Shown in pieces: positions 39,207 to 49,108 of a DNA stretch of 64,000 bases (within the stretch, counting starts at the first letter, position 1; every line of letters begins with the position of its first letter). A program made the translations under genes and the position numbers. The stretch is from the NCBI RefSeq assembly GCF_025532145.1, contig NZ_ARXS01000007.1:120841-184840 (forward strand), read 5' to 3'. The notes under the pieces are model-generated. The model saw nothing but the letters and a program-made list of their open reading frames with translations, was not told the DNA's origin and ran no database searches. Source of the stretch: Alloalcanivorax balearicus MACL04. Lineage in GTDB: Bacteria; Pseudomonadota; Gammaproteobacteria; Pseudomonadales; Alcanivoracaceae.

Positions 39207-39857
39207 TCAGAGATCGCCGGGAGGCTCGATGGCCAGATCCTTGAGCGCCAGCACCGCCTGGGTCCGGTTGCGGACACCGAGTTTACGGAAGATAGCGGTC
39301 ATGTGCGCCTTGACCGTGGCTTCGGAGACATCCAGTTCGTAAGCGATCACTTTGTTCTGCATGCCTTCCAGCAACATGCCCATGACCCGGAATTGTTGCG
39401 GCGTCAGGCTGGTGATGCGCTCGCGCATGGCGGTGTAGTCGGCGAGGTCCGGAGGGCGGGGGCCGCGGGCTTTTTCCGGTACCCAGCGTTCGCCGTTCAT
39501 GATTCTTTCCAGCGCTTCGGTCATGGCGTCCACCGAGGCGGATTTGGGAATGAAGCCGTCGGCGCCGAAATGCAAAGCCCGTTGAATCACAGCGACCTCT
39601 TCGTTGGCGGAAATCACCGCCAGGGGCACCCGCTGATAGATATCACGCAGATAGACGAGACCGGAAAAGCCGTGCGTGCCCGGCATGTGCAGATCCAGCA
39701 GGATCAGATCGAACACGGCCTCGTCCTGGCCCAGGCGCTCCAGCGCCGCCAGGGAATCCGCTTCAATAATACGGGCATCAGCAAAACTGCTTGCCACCGC
39801 CTGGCGCAACGCGGCGCGAAACAGGGGGTGGTCGTCGGCGATCAGTATCCGGGTCAT
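39207..39857 (-). CDS. crbR: CrbR-like LuxR-type response regulator
   Basis: 216 residues. Receiver domain with ADDH at 7-10, Asp55 in LILLDLHMPG and Lys in IPKSAS; the C-terminal LuxR/NarL helix-turn-helix covers about 150-205 (LTPQQFRVMGMLLEGMQNKV, then EATVKAHMTAIFRKLGVRNR). It lies tail to tail with crbS, separated by one base. In relatives CrbR switches on acetyl-CoA synthetase. No acs gene is in the window. Confidence 0.9.
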   Translation of the reverse strand: MTRILIADDHPLFRAALRQAVASSFADARIIEADSLAALERLGQDEAVFDLILLDLHMPGTHGFSGLVYLRDIYQRVPLAVISANEEVAVIQRALHFGADGFIPKSASVDAMTEALERIMNGERWVPEKARGPRPPDLADYTAMRERITSLTPQQFRVMGMLLEGMQNKVIAYELDVSEATVKAHMTAIFRKLGVRNRTQAVLALKDLAIEPPGDL

Positions 39858-39896
39858 GCCCCGATTATACGCATGGCGAGGGGCAATGCCATGATT

Positions 39897-39916
39897 GGCG
39901 CGCGGAACCGCGCGCC
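39897..39916. terminator. Perfect GC hairpin after ectC
   Basis: GGCGCGCGGAACCGCGCGCC is a perfect inverted repeat between ectC and crbR. It has no following T-tract on either strand, so it may be a weak terminator or a transcript-stabilising hairpin. Confidence 0.4.
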
Positions 39917-39937
39917 GGGGTGGGGCCGGAAGGAAAG

Positions 39938-40336
39938 TCAGTCCAGGTCGGCGGGGTAAACACCGTTTTCGTCGTGGACTTCCTTGCCGCTCAAGGGCGG
40001 CGTGAAAGCGCAGGCCACGACCATGTCTTCGTTTTCGCCACCATACAGGTAGTGCTCGTCGTGTTGGTCGAGCAAGTAGATGGTGCCGGGGGTCAGCTCG
40101 TGGACGTCACCGCTCTCGACCATCTCGATTTTGCCCTTGCCGGACATCACATACACCGATTCCCAGTGGTTGGCGTATTTGATGTGGGTCTTGGTGCCCT
40201 TGAAGATGGTGGTGATGTTGAAGGAGTGGCCCATGCCGTCTTCCTTCAGGGACAGCCGCACGGACTGCCAGTTACCATTTTCCGCGACCACGCGGCGTTC
40301 GGTTTTCTCGGCTTCCGCCAGAGTACGTACGATCAT
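39938..40336 (-). CDS. ectC: L-ectoine synthase
   Basis: 132-residue cupin enzyme that cyclises N-gamma-acetyldiaminobutyrate to ectoine. MIVRTLAEAEKTERRVVAEN, then SVRLSLKEDGMGHSFNITTI, and the metal-site segment HWESVYVMSGKGKIEM with GTIYLLDQHDEHYLYGG are diagnostic. The ATG at 40336 with GGAG upstream gives the standard length; the frame is open further up but without family sequence. Last gene of ectRABC, 65 bases after ectB with an intervening hairpin. Confidence 0.97.
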   Translation of the reverse strand: MIVRTLAEAEKTERRVVAENGNWQSVRLSLKEDGMGHSFNITTIFKGTKTHIKYANHWESVYVMSGKGKIEMVESGDVHELTPGTIYLLDQHDEHYLYGGENEDMVVACAFTPPLSGKEVHDENGVYPADLD

Positions 40337-40369
40337 TAAAGTAGCTCCAGAGTATGGCAGGGGAGAAAG

Positions 40370-40393
40370 GTGCTCCCCCGGGCGGGGGAGCAC
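40370..40393. other. Hairpin between ectB and ectC
   Basis: GTGCTCCCCC and GGGGGAGCAC form a perfect 10-bp stem with a GGGC loop in the 65-base ectB-ectC spacer. It may mark RNA processing or partial termination, altering the ratio of EctC to EctB. Confidence 0.55.
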
Positions 40394-40401
40394 GAGTGGG
40401 A

Positions 40402-42256
<1,855 letters not shown>

Positions 42257-42260
42257 GGTG

Positions 42261-42794
42261 TCACTTCTGGTCGGTTTGGGAATGGGTGCGATGGCGGCTC
42301 CGGCGTTCCTCGGTTACCGGCTGAGCGCGATCGATGGCGCCCAGATCCAGTACCGGTGAAGCGTCGATGTCGCCCGCGTTCATCATCGCGGCGACCCGTT
42401 GCAGTGAACTGAGAATCAACGTCTGCTCCCAGTCCTGAAGCTGCTCGAAACGGGCCATGAACTCCTCCTGAAGAGGGGTGGGGGCTCGCTCTAGAATAGC
42501 GACGCCCTCGCCGGTGAGCGAGGCGTAAACGCGGCGTTTGTCCTGTTCGCCACGTTTGCGTTCGATCAGCCCCCGTTTCTCCAGGCGGTCAAGAATGGTG
42601 GTGACCGTGGCCTGGCTCACTGATACCTCATTGGCGATATCGCCCATGGTCAATTCCCCATGGGGTTCGATCGCCTGCAATACCAGCAGTTGAGGCGCGG
42701 TAAGACCGGCGACCTTGCTCAACTTCCGGGAGTACAAATCGGTGGCGCGAATAATCTGTCGTAACGCGATCAACACTTCGTCGTGTCTGGCCAT
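42261..42794 (-). CDS. ectR: MarR-family regulator of the ectoine operon
   Basis: 177 residues with a winged helix-turn-helix (about 40-110; GELTMGDIANEVSVSQATVT, then ILDRLEKRGLIERKRGEQDKRRV). EctR proteins repress ect transcription at low osmolarity. It is the first gene of ectRABC, reads from a strong promoter in the 185-base divergent spacer, and its operator probably overlaps that promoter. The same spacer serves the symporter gene at 42980. Confidence 0.92.
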   Translation of the reverse strand: MARHDEVLIALRQIIRATDLYSRKLSKVAGLTAPQLLVLQAIEPHGELTMGDIANEVSVSQATVTTILDRLEKRGLIERKRGEQDKRRVYASLTGEGVAILERAPTPLQEEFMARFEQLQDWEQTLILSSLQRVAAMMNAGDIDASPVLDLGAIDRAQPVTEERRSRHRTHSQTDQK

Positions 42795-42922
42795 GTCCGT
42801 TTATTGCCTTGATAGCGAATCAATATGACTGAAAAAAGAAAAACGCAATTTCGAGTTGAAAGGGGTTTTTGCGGCTAACCAGGCGGCAAGGCCGGGACCT
42901 CCGTGGCTCAAAGTGGTAGGCT

Positions 42923-42951
42923 AGTTTAGAGATATAATATTTAGATGTCAA
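42923..42951 (-). promoter_or_regulatory. Promoter of ectRABC
   Basis: On the minus strand TTGACA (42951-42946), 17 bases, then TAAACT (42928-42923). A consensus -35 with correct spacing. The intervening bases are very AT-rich and overlap a plus-strand TATAAT (42933-42938), so the divergent promoters share DNA. Confidence 0.75.
42933..42938 (+). promoter_or_regulatory. Candidate -10 of the divergent symporter gene
   Basis: Perfect TATAAT 42 bases before the symporter ATG. The -35 position (about 42910-42915) is poor, suggesting activator dependence or a second start. It lies within the spacer of the ectR promoter. Confidence 0.45.
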
Positions 42952-42979
42952 AGTAATTGGCTGTTCGGGGAGGCGCCTG

Positions 42980-44443
42980 ATGGTTCTGGCGAGCTTCATT
43001 GGCTTCATGTTGTTGTTTCTTCTGATCGGTTTCGCTTCGGTGCTGGTGCGTTCCCGAAGCCAGGCCGATTACCTGCTCGCCGGCTCCGGCGTGGCACCGT
43101 CCCTGACCGGACTTTCCGCTGTCGCCACCAATAATTCAGGTTTCATGTTCATCGGTGTGATCGGCTACACCTACGCCACGGGTTTGCCGGCGTTCACCAT
43201 GATGGTGGGTTGGATTCTGGGCGACTGGATGGCCTCCACCCTGGTGGCCCGCCGTATCCGTGAGACCGCGGAGAAGCGGGACAGCCTTACTTTTCCGGAA
43301 CTGCTGGCCAACTGGAATGGTACGGAATTCAAAGTATTGAAGACGGTGGCGGCGGTTATCGCCGTGGTGTTGCTGGGGGTTTATGCGGCGGCTCAGTTCA
43401 AGGCCGGTGGCAAGGCGCTGCATGCCCTGTTCGACTGGGATACCCGTACCGGCGCGATCATTGGCGCGGTGATGGTGTTGTTCTATGGCTTTTCCGGCGG
43501 GTTGCGTGCTTCGATCTGGACCGATGCGGCGCAATCGGTGGTGATGATCGTGGCCATGACGGTGATGCTGTGGACCGCGGTGCATATGGTGGGTGGCTGG
43601 GAGGCGGCGTGGACCGGGTTGCATGGCGTCTCCGATCACTTCTTCCGTTTCTTTTCCGAGGCGAGCCTGGCGCTGGGGTGGCAAGGGCCGGTGCTGTTTC
43701 TGGTGGGCTGGACGTTCGCCGGTGCCGCGGTGATCGGTCAGCCCCATGTCATGGTGCGCTTCATGGCGGTGGCGAACCCCCGTTCGGTGCGCCGGGCCCG
43801 TTGCTATTACTACGCCTGGTTCATCGCCTTTTACACGCTGGCGGTGGGCGTCGGGATGATGGCCCGGTTGTTGATGGATCAAGGCGTTGTTGACCCGTCG
43901 CTGGTGATGAACGCCGGCAAGCTGGACGCGGAATTGGCATTGCCGGTAATGGCCCAGGAACTGTTGCCGGATGTGGCCACCGGGCTGGTGCTGGCGGGGC
44001 TGTTCGCGGCCACCATCTCCACCGTGGATTCTCTGATTCTCAGCTGCAGTGCCTGTCTGTCCCGGGACCTGATGCCGAGCCGTTGGCACGGTTACGGGAC
44101 CGCCCGTGTCATCACTCTGCTGGTGGTGGTGGCATCCCTGGGGATCGCTCTGTTCGCCAACGAGAATGTATTTGATCTGGTGTTGTTCGCCTGGGGGATT
44201 CTCGGTGCTTCGTTTGGCAGTCTGCTGGTGGTTTATGCGCTGGGTGGCCGTCCCGGTGAGCCGGTGGCGGTGAGTATGGTCGTCGCCGCGACTGTGGTGG
44301 CGGTTGGCTGGCGCCTGGCGGGGCTTAATGCGACCATGTCGGAGGTTTTCCCGGCGATGGTCGCTGCCTGGCTGGTGTTTGCCATGGGGCACCTCACCGG
44401 TTTGGGTGAACGTCGCCCATTGGAAGGTTCCCAGGGGCAATAA
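42980..44443 (+). CDS. Sodium:solute symporter, probable osmolyte or amino-acid uptake
   Basis: 487 residues with about 13 membrane helices. DYLLAGSGVAPSLTGLSAVA and GWILGDWMASTLVARRIRE near the N-terminus, AAQFKAGGKAL and AATISTVDSLILSCSACLSRD later, match the PutP-like branch of the SSS family; the last holds Ser/Thr residues of the second sodium site. GGGGAGG precedes the ATG. Divergent from ectRABC with overlapping promoters, so it may import ectoine, betaine or proline under salt stress. That is inference from position. Confidence 0.85.
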   Translation: MVLASFIGFMLLFLLIGFASVLVRSRSQADYLLAGSGVAPSLTGLSAVATNNSGFMFIGVIGYTYATGLPAFTMMVGWILGDWMASTLVARRIRETAEKRDSLTFPELLANWNGTEFKVLKTVAAVIAVVLLGVYAAAQFKAGGKALHALFDWDTRTGAIIGAVMVLFYGFSGGLRASIWTDAAQSVVMIVAMTVMLWTAVHMVGGWEAAWTGLHGVSDHFFRFFSEASLALGWQGPVLFLVGWTFAGAAVIGQPHVMVRFMAVANPRSVRRARCYYYAWFIAFYTLAVGVGMMARLLMDQGVVDPSLVMNAGKLDAELALPVMAQELLPDVATGLVLAGLFAATISTVDSLILSCSACLSRDLMPSRWHGYGTARVITLLVVVASLGIALFANENVFDLVLFAWGILGASFGSLLVVYALGGRPGEPVAVSMVVAATVVAVGWRLAGLNATMSEVFPAMVAAWLVFAMGHLTGLGERRPLEGSQGQ

Positions 44444-44466
44444 TCAGCAAGAGGAAGAGGTGAATC

Positions 44467-45405
44467 GTGTTCCGCAAAGCGCTGCTTCAGCGGCTCAGCC
44501 GTGTTGGCGGAAAAGTGGGTGTGTTGATCGGTTGTCTGATGTTGCCGCTGGCGGTCCAGGCCCAAACCTCACAGGCTCCGGAAGACTCACGGAGCACGCC
44601 TCGGCCTGAGGCGCAAAGCGAGATTGAAAAGGGGCCGGTGATTTCCCAGTTCCGTGAAAACTGGATTCTCGGCGAATTGCGTTCCCTCCGTCAGGACATG
44701 ATGGAATACCGCAACGAGATGACCAAGCAGGTCACCGACCGGGAACTGGAAGTGGCGGACAAGGCCATGGGCTACGCCACCAACACGGTGACTTACTTCT
44801 TTTACCTGATCGCCGGCGCCGCTTCGATTCTGGCGCTGGTGGGCTGGTCCACGATCCGGGATCTCAAGGACAACGTCCGTGTTTACGCGGAGAAGGAAAT
44901 GTCCCGTTTGACCGTGGAGTACGAATCACGGCTGGCGGACCTGGAGAAGGAGTTGCGCAAGAAGTCCCTCACCATCGCCGAGAATCAGGAGGAAATCGAG
45001 CGCACCAACGAGATCCACAGCCTGTGGCTGAAGGCCTCCAAAGAGCCCAGCTATAAGGAAAAAATCGAGCTGTACGACCGCATCCTGGAACTGCGCCCGG
45101 ACGACCCGGAAGCGCTGGCGTGGAAGGCCGATGCCGCGTTGGAACTGGGTGAGCAGCGTTGGGCGCTGAGTCTGTGTGACCGGGTGCTCGAGGTGGATGA
45201 AGAAAACTCCCATGCGCTCTACCAGCGTGCCTGCGCCTGGGCCGGACTGGGCGAAACCGATAACGCCCTGCGTGATCTGGAGCAGGCGGTGAATCAGTCG
45301 GACGCGCTGCGCCAGCATGCCCGGGCGGAGGAAATGTTCCAGCCGTTGCGGGACCTGCCCCGGTTCCAGGCGGTGGTCGGCGGTGAGGAGCCTTTCGACC
45401 CATAG
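44467..45405 (+). CDS. Membrane-anchored TPR protein
   Basis: 312 residues. An N-terminal signal-like segment (about 14-32, GKVGVLIGCLMLPLAVQAQ) and a membrane helix (about 105-127, TVTYFFYLIAGAASILALVG) flank a periplasmic or cytoplasmic helical linker. Then comes a coiled coil (about 130-185, LTVEYESRLADLEKELRKKS) and tetratricopeptide repeats (about 195-290) with A-W-K-A-D and A-L-Y-Q-R-A-C spacing. GTG start preceded by GAAGAGG. Scaffold role likely; the partner is unknown. It follows the symporter by 23 bases. Confidence 0.75.
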   Translation: MFRKALLQRLSRVGGKVGVLIGCLMLPLAVQAQTSQAPEDSRSTPRPEAQSEIEKGPVISQFRENWILGELRSLRQDMMEYRNEMTKQVTDRELEVADKAMGYATNTVTYFFYLIAGAASILALVGWSTIRDLKDNVRVYAEKEMSRLTVEYESRLADLEKELRKKSLTIAENQEEIERTNEIHSLWLKASKEPSYKEKIELYDRILELRPDDPEALAWKADAALELGEQRWALSLCDRVLEVDEENSHALYQRACAWAGLGETDNALRDLEQAVNQSDALRQHARAEEMFQPLRDLPRFQAVVGGEEPFDP

Positions 45406-45761
45406 GTCGATGCTGTCGATGCCATGAGTGAAAGCTGTTGGTCGGGCCGGAGCCGGTACTCCGGCCAACATAAGGTCTGTATTTTTCCCTTTATATTTCA
45501 ATGAGATAACTGTTCAGGTGCCAATCGGTGTCGTAATCCACCGTGCGCCGGTGCGGCCATGGGCCCGTAATCAGGGCTTTTCACGGCTATTTCCACAACA
45601 GCAATAGGTCTATTTGGCTGAAGGTTTCTGCTACACTCTGCGCCCCTGAATGATTGGACGATGACAGTCGGATTGCCATCAGTGCTGATTCGTTGGGCGC
45701 CATTCTGTGTCCCGGCATCCGATTAGCGCCATCCCGCGTTCCGTCCTTATCGGAGATTTCC
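45406..45761. other. Gap upstream of folE2
   Basis: A GC hairpin GGCCGGAG/CTCCGGCC at 45445-45466 may end the TPR transcript. The second half shows no strong promoter and, notably, no Zur-like palindrome. No gene seen. Confidence 0.4.
45445..45466 (+). terminator. Candidate terminator after the TPR gene
   Basis: GGCCGGAG (45445-45452) pairs perfectly with CTCCGGCC (45459-45466), loop CCGGTA. A short T-run follows some 15 bases later. Confidence 0.45.
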
Positions 45762-46718
45762 ATGAAGCGCGAAAGCGGTGCGGACAACACCAAGGCGATG
45801 CCTGATGTGGCATCCAACTCCATGGTCGACCATATCGGCGGCACCCTCGATTGGGTCGGCATGAGTGAAATTCACTTGCCCGCACGGGTCAGTGATACCC
45901 GGGTCGGCGAGCGCCCGGTGAGCACCTCCATTCAGGCCTACGTCAATCTGGCTAATCCGGATGCCAAGGGCATCCACATGTCGCGCCTGTATTTGATGCT
46001 GGAAGAAACCTTCGGGGATCATTCAGTAAGCCCGGCTTCCATCGAACAGCTGCTCGGCAATTTCCTGGAAACCCATGAGGGGCTCAGTACCCGTGGTTTC
46101 GTGCAGTTCGATTTCGAATATTCCATGCGCCGCCCGGCGCTCAAGAGCAGTTACGCCGGCTGGAAGAGCTATACCGTGAGCATCAAGGCGTCACTGGGTG
46201 AAGAAGGGCTGTGCACCGAGATGTACGTGGAAGTGCCGTACTCTTCCACCTGCCCCTGTTCCGCGGCGCTGGCCCGACAGTTGATCCAGGAGAAATTCCG
46301 CGAGGATTTTCAGTCCGGCAAAGTGGATGTGGACGAGGTGTTCGAGTGGCTCGGTACCGAGGAAGGCATTCGTGCCACTCCCCATAGCCAGCGCAGTATC
46401 GCGCAGGTGCGGGTGCTGCTCGATAAGGCTGCTGAATCCTTCCCGATCACGGCGCTGATCGACTCCATCGAAGAGGCGCTGAAGACGCCGGTGCAGACGG
46501 CGGTCAAGCGTATTGATGAGCAGGAATTCGCGCTGTTGAATGGCCAGAATCTGATGTTCTGTGAAGACGCGGCACGTCGTCTCAAGCATGCGCTGGATCC
46601 TCAACCCTGCTATCGCGACTTCTGGCTGCGGGTGAATCACCTGGAAAGCCTGCACGCTCACAATGCGGTGGCGATTGTCACCAAGGAAGTGGAAGGCGGC
46701 TACCTGCCGATTCCCTGA
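45762..46718 (+). CDS. folE2: GTP cyclohydrolase FolE2 (type IB)
   Basis: 318 residues. Family sequence: [40 protein letters not shown] and the metal-site motif [19 protein letters not shown], whose first Cys is the ligand. FolE2 makes dihydroneopterin triphosphate for folate and queuosine and works with metals other than zinc, which is why many bacteria use it in zinc starvation instead of FolE. GGAG lies 6 bases before the ATG. It heads the zinc-related island. Confidence 0.95.
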   Translation: MKRESGADNTKAMPDVASNSMVDHIGGTLDWVGMSEIHLPARVSDTRVGERPVSTSIQAYVNLANPDAKGIHMSRLYLMLEETFGDHSVSPASIEQLLGNFLETHEGLSTRGFVQFDFEYSMRRPALKSSYAGWKSYTVSIKASLGEEGLCTEMYVEVPYSSTCPCSAALARQLIQEKFREDFQSGKVDVDEVFEWLGTEEGIRATPHSQRSIAQVRVLLDKAAESFPITALIDSIEEALKTPVQTAVKRIDEQEFALLNGQNLMFCEDAARRLKHALDPQPCYRDFWLRVNHLESLHAHNAVAIVTKEVEGGYLPIP

Positions 46719-46771
46719 CGCTGATTTTCTGACAAGAAACGCGGCTCGTGAGCCACTGGTGAAAAGCACGC

Positions 46772-46877
46772 CGTCATCCCGGGCCTGACCCGTACGTCAC
46801 CGGGCCTGACCCGGGATCTCCCTCTGGAGGGCACACCGCTTGGTAGAGGGAGATGCCGGATCAAGTCCGGCATGACG
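46772..46877. repeat. Palindromic repeat between folE2 and the barrel gene
   Basis: Arms beginning CGTCATCCCGGGCCTGACCC and ending AAGTCCGGCATGACG, with an internal GGGATCTCCCTC/GAGGGAGAT pair. It lies between converging genes and could end both transcripts. The arm type (CCGGACTTGATCCGGCAT) is common in bacterial intergenic repeats but is seen once in this window. Confidence 0.8.
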
Positions 46878-46901
46878 TTGCTTGGTTATCCGGTATGTCG
46901 T

Positions 46902-47420
46902 TCAGAACCGGCCGTTGACGCCGAACGCCAGGTTGTTCACCTCGTCGCCACTGCTGTCCACGGCGCGCAGATACTCCACACTCAGAAACACCTTGGGGCT
47001 GACGGTGAAGTCCACGCCCAGACCGAGGGAAAGGTCGCTGTAATTCTTGCTGCTGGAGCCGCCGGCGCGATAGTCATGGGTGGTTTCCACCCGGGTGACG
47101 CCTATCAGGCCATAGGGGCGGATCGGCATGGAGTTGGGGAACTGCCCGCGAAAATAAGCGCCGTACTGGCGGTCGATTTCCACCTTGGTGCCGTTGCCCA
47201 GACTGTCGTCATCCAGCCCCAGACCAATGCGTACTTCCCCGCCCAGGGTTTCGGTGCGGTTGATCCAGGTGCCCAGCTTGAACTGCAGCACCGAGGGTTT
47301 GGCGCTGCCGCCGCGATCCGGTTCCACCTTGCTGCTCACGTAGTCCAGCCCGGCGAAGCCGCTGGCGTTGGCGATCATGGGCAGGGCCAGGCCGACGGCC
47401 AAAAGCCATGTTTTCTTCAT
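46902..47420 (-). CDS. Small outer-membrane beta-barrel protein
   Basis: 172 residues. Signal peptide MKKTWLLAVGLALPMIANA; the mature part alternates polar and hydrophobic residues over about eight strands (LQFKLGTWINRTETLGGEVR, DLSLGLGVDFTVSPKVFLSV) and ends LAFGVNGRF with the terminal Phe of outer-membrane proteins. It resembles OmpA/OprG-sized barrels. AAGGA lies before the ATG. Zinc involvement is suggested only by location. Confidence 0.8.
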   Translation of the reverse strand: MKKTWLLAVGLALPMIANASGFAGLDYVSSKVEPDRGGSAKPSVLQFKLGTWINRTETLGGEVRIGLGLDDDSLGNGTKVEIDRQYGAYFRGQFPNSMPIRPYGLIGVTRVETTHDYRAGGSSSKNYSDLSLGLGVDFTVSPKVFLSVEYLRAVDSSGDEVNNLAFGVNGRF

Positions 47421-47550
47421 TACAACAGTCCTTTCATCACAACCACGATAGAGTGCCGTCATTGTAATGAAGTTTGCTGCGTAAGAAAGGTCGGCGGGTT
47501 GCGACACGCTCCTCCCATTTGTTATCTGTTATTCAGAGATCACTACGTAG

Positions 47551-47665
47551 TCGCTGTAGGAGCTTGCCTGCAAGCGAATGTGCCAACGCCGAAGGTCGTA
47601 TTCGCCAGCAAGCTGGCTCCCACAGTTTGCGCCACGGAGTCGCTGTGGGCGCTTGCCAGGGTGTT
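47551..47665. repeat. REP-like repeat, locus 4
   Basis: GTAGGAGCTTGCCTGCAAGC (47556) faces GTATTCGCCAGCAAGCTGGC (47598, inverted), followed by a third half unit GCTGTGGGCGCTTGCC (47642). The two main arms are of different subtypes, as at locus 3. It fills much of the gap 47421-47710. Confidence 0.8.
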
Positions 47666-47710
47666 GTGTATGAGCAGGCTGATCCAGTTGCGGAACAGCC
47701 CGCTTACCGT

Positions 47711-49021
47711 TTAATGCTCGTGATCGTGCTCGCCTTCTTCCTCTCCGTCGTGCTCGTCATGGTCTTCGGCGGCACCGGTCCAGGCCAGTCCCAACGGAGC
47801 GAAGCCGAGATCCGCCACCTCAGCGGTCACGGTCAGGGACTCCAGTTCCACGCGATGGATGGCCTGGGCCCGCGGGTCGGAGACGAACACCTCGTGGCCG
47901 TCGCCGCTGAAGGCCAAAGCCGGTGCCGGGGCACCGTCGGCCGGGACCTGGTCCAATACGGTGATCTGCCCATGGTGGTGCCACTCGGCGGTATCGATCA
48001 CATGCAGAATGCCGGAATCGTCGAGCAGCACCAGGTGCTCCCCGTGCGGGTCCAGACCGTAGGCGAGCGGTTTGGCGTCGGCGGCGGTGTTCTCGCGCCA
48101 CGCCACCTGCTCGGCTTCGGTGGCATCCGGGGCAATCCGGTAGAGGTTATAGCCGGGGTAGGAGAGGGCGGCGAAATCGGCCAGATCGGGACTGCCCAGG
48201 ATCGTCGCCAGACGCTCCGGTGCGGTGACCTTGTGATCGTGGAAGTGGTCGCCGTGCAGCTCCGCCACCAGCGCACCGTCCTCGCAACCGAATACGGAAT
48301 AGGTGGTATTGGAGGCGCCGCCGTGGAGTCCCGGGCACGCGGTGGCCAGGGTGCCCTCGGCATGGAAGTGATCGCCGTGCAGGTGATACAGCGCGATGCC
48401 GTCGGCGCCGCTTGCTCCACTGCTGACATTGCTGCTCAGTACCCACTCGCCGCGCGGTTCGGCGATGCCATGGTGCGCTTGCTCAAGAGTGTGAGAGGCG
48501 ATGACGTCGTCACTTTCCAGGCTGCTGTCACTGAATAGCTGGAACTGGGAGCCGGTGGCGGCGTCGCCGTCGAAAAACACCGTGCCGAGCCCGTCGTTGC
48601 CACGGTAATGGGTGGGCTTAACGCCAAGCAGTGTCAAGGCGCTGAGCCCGGGAGTGCCGGTGTCGACATGGTCTTCGTGCCGCCAGATACCGCCATCCAG
48701 AATCTGCACCTGATCGTTGTCACGTTGCATGATCACCGCGTAGCGGCCGCCGGGGCTGGCGTGCAGTGCGGTAGCCGGATAGGTCAGAGCGAAATCGGCG
48801 ATAGTGGCCTGTTGTTCCAGATCGTAAACGTAAACGCGGGAGTTATTGCCCGCGGCCTGAGTGAAGACCAGACGGCCGGCCGTCTCCTCGTGGTCATGGT
48901 CGTGATCATCGTCGCCGCCAGGCAGGGTGGTGCTGCCGGTGTCGTTGTTACAGGCGGCCAGCAGCAGGGCCAGGGTCAAGGCGCCGAGGCGGGGCAGGGC
49001 GGAGTGCAATGAGCTGTTCAT
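47711..49021 (-). CDS. AztD-like His-rich beta-propeller lipoprotein, putative zinc chaperone
   Basis: 436 residues. Lipobox in ALLLAACNND, then the metal-binding cluster DDDHDHDHEE (about 37-46). The body is built of repeated blades (YVYDLEQQATIADFALTYPA; QILDGGIWRHEDHVDTG; VFVSDPRAQAIHRVELESL) and the protein ends DHDEHDGEEEGEHDHEH, a second His/Asp-rich tail. AztD is a periplasmic zinc metallochaperone with this architecture. It lies 87 bases downstream of znuD on the same strand, so the pair would move zinc across the envelope. Confidence 0.78.
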   Translation of the reverse strand: MNSSLHSALPRLGALTLALLLAACNNDTGSTTLPGGDDDHDHDHEETAGRLVFTQAAGNNSRVYVYDLEQQATIADFALTYPATALHASPGGRYAVIMQRDNDQVQILDGGIWRHEDHVDTGTPGLSALTLLGVKPTHYRGNDGLGTVFFDGDAATGSQFQLFSDSSLESDDVIASHTLEQAHHGIAEPRGEWVLSSNVSSGASGADGIALYHLHGDHFHAEGTLATACPGLHGGASNTTYSVFGCEDGALVAELHGDHFHDHKVTAPERLATILGSPDLADFAALSYPGYNLYRIAPDATEAEQVAWRENTAADAKPLAYGLDPHGEHLVLLDDSGILHVIDTAEWHHHGQITVLDQVPADGAPAPALAFSGDGHEVFVSDPRAQAIHRVELESLTVTAEVADLGFAPLGLAWTGAAEDHDEHDGEEEGEHDHEH

Positions 49022-49108
49022 GTGTCGTTCCTGAATTCGTTACGGTTTTATGACGTTATAGCGTTTCAGTAATGGATCGCACCGGACCCTCAAAGGGCCC
49101 GGCCGGTC

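Noticed and set aside
45406..45761. Zur box upstream of folE2
   Set aside because: No TGTTAT/ATAACA-type palindrome is present; GAGATAACTGTT at about 45503 is only half a site.
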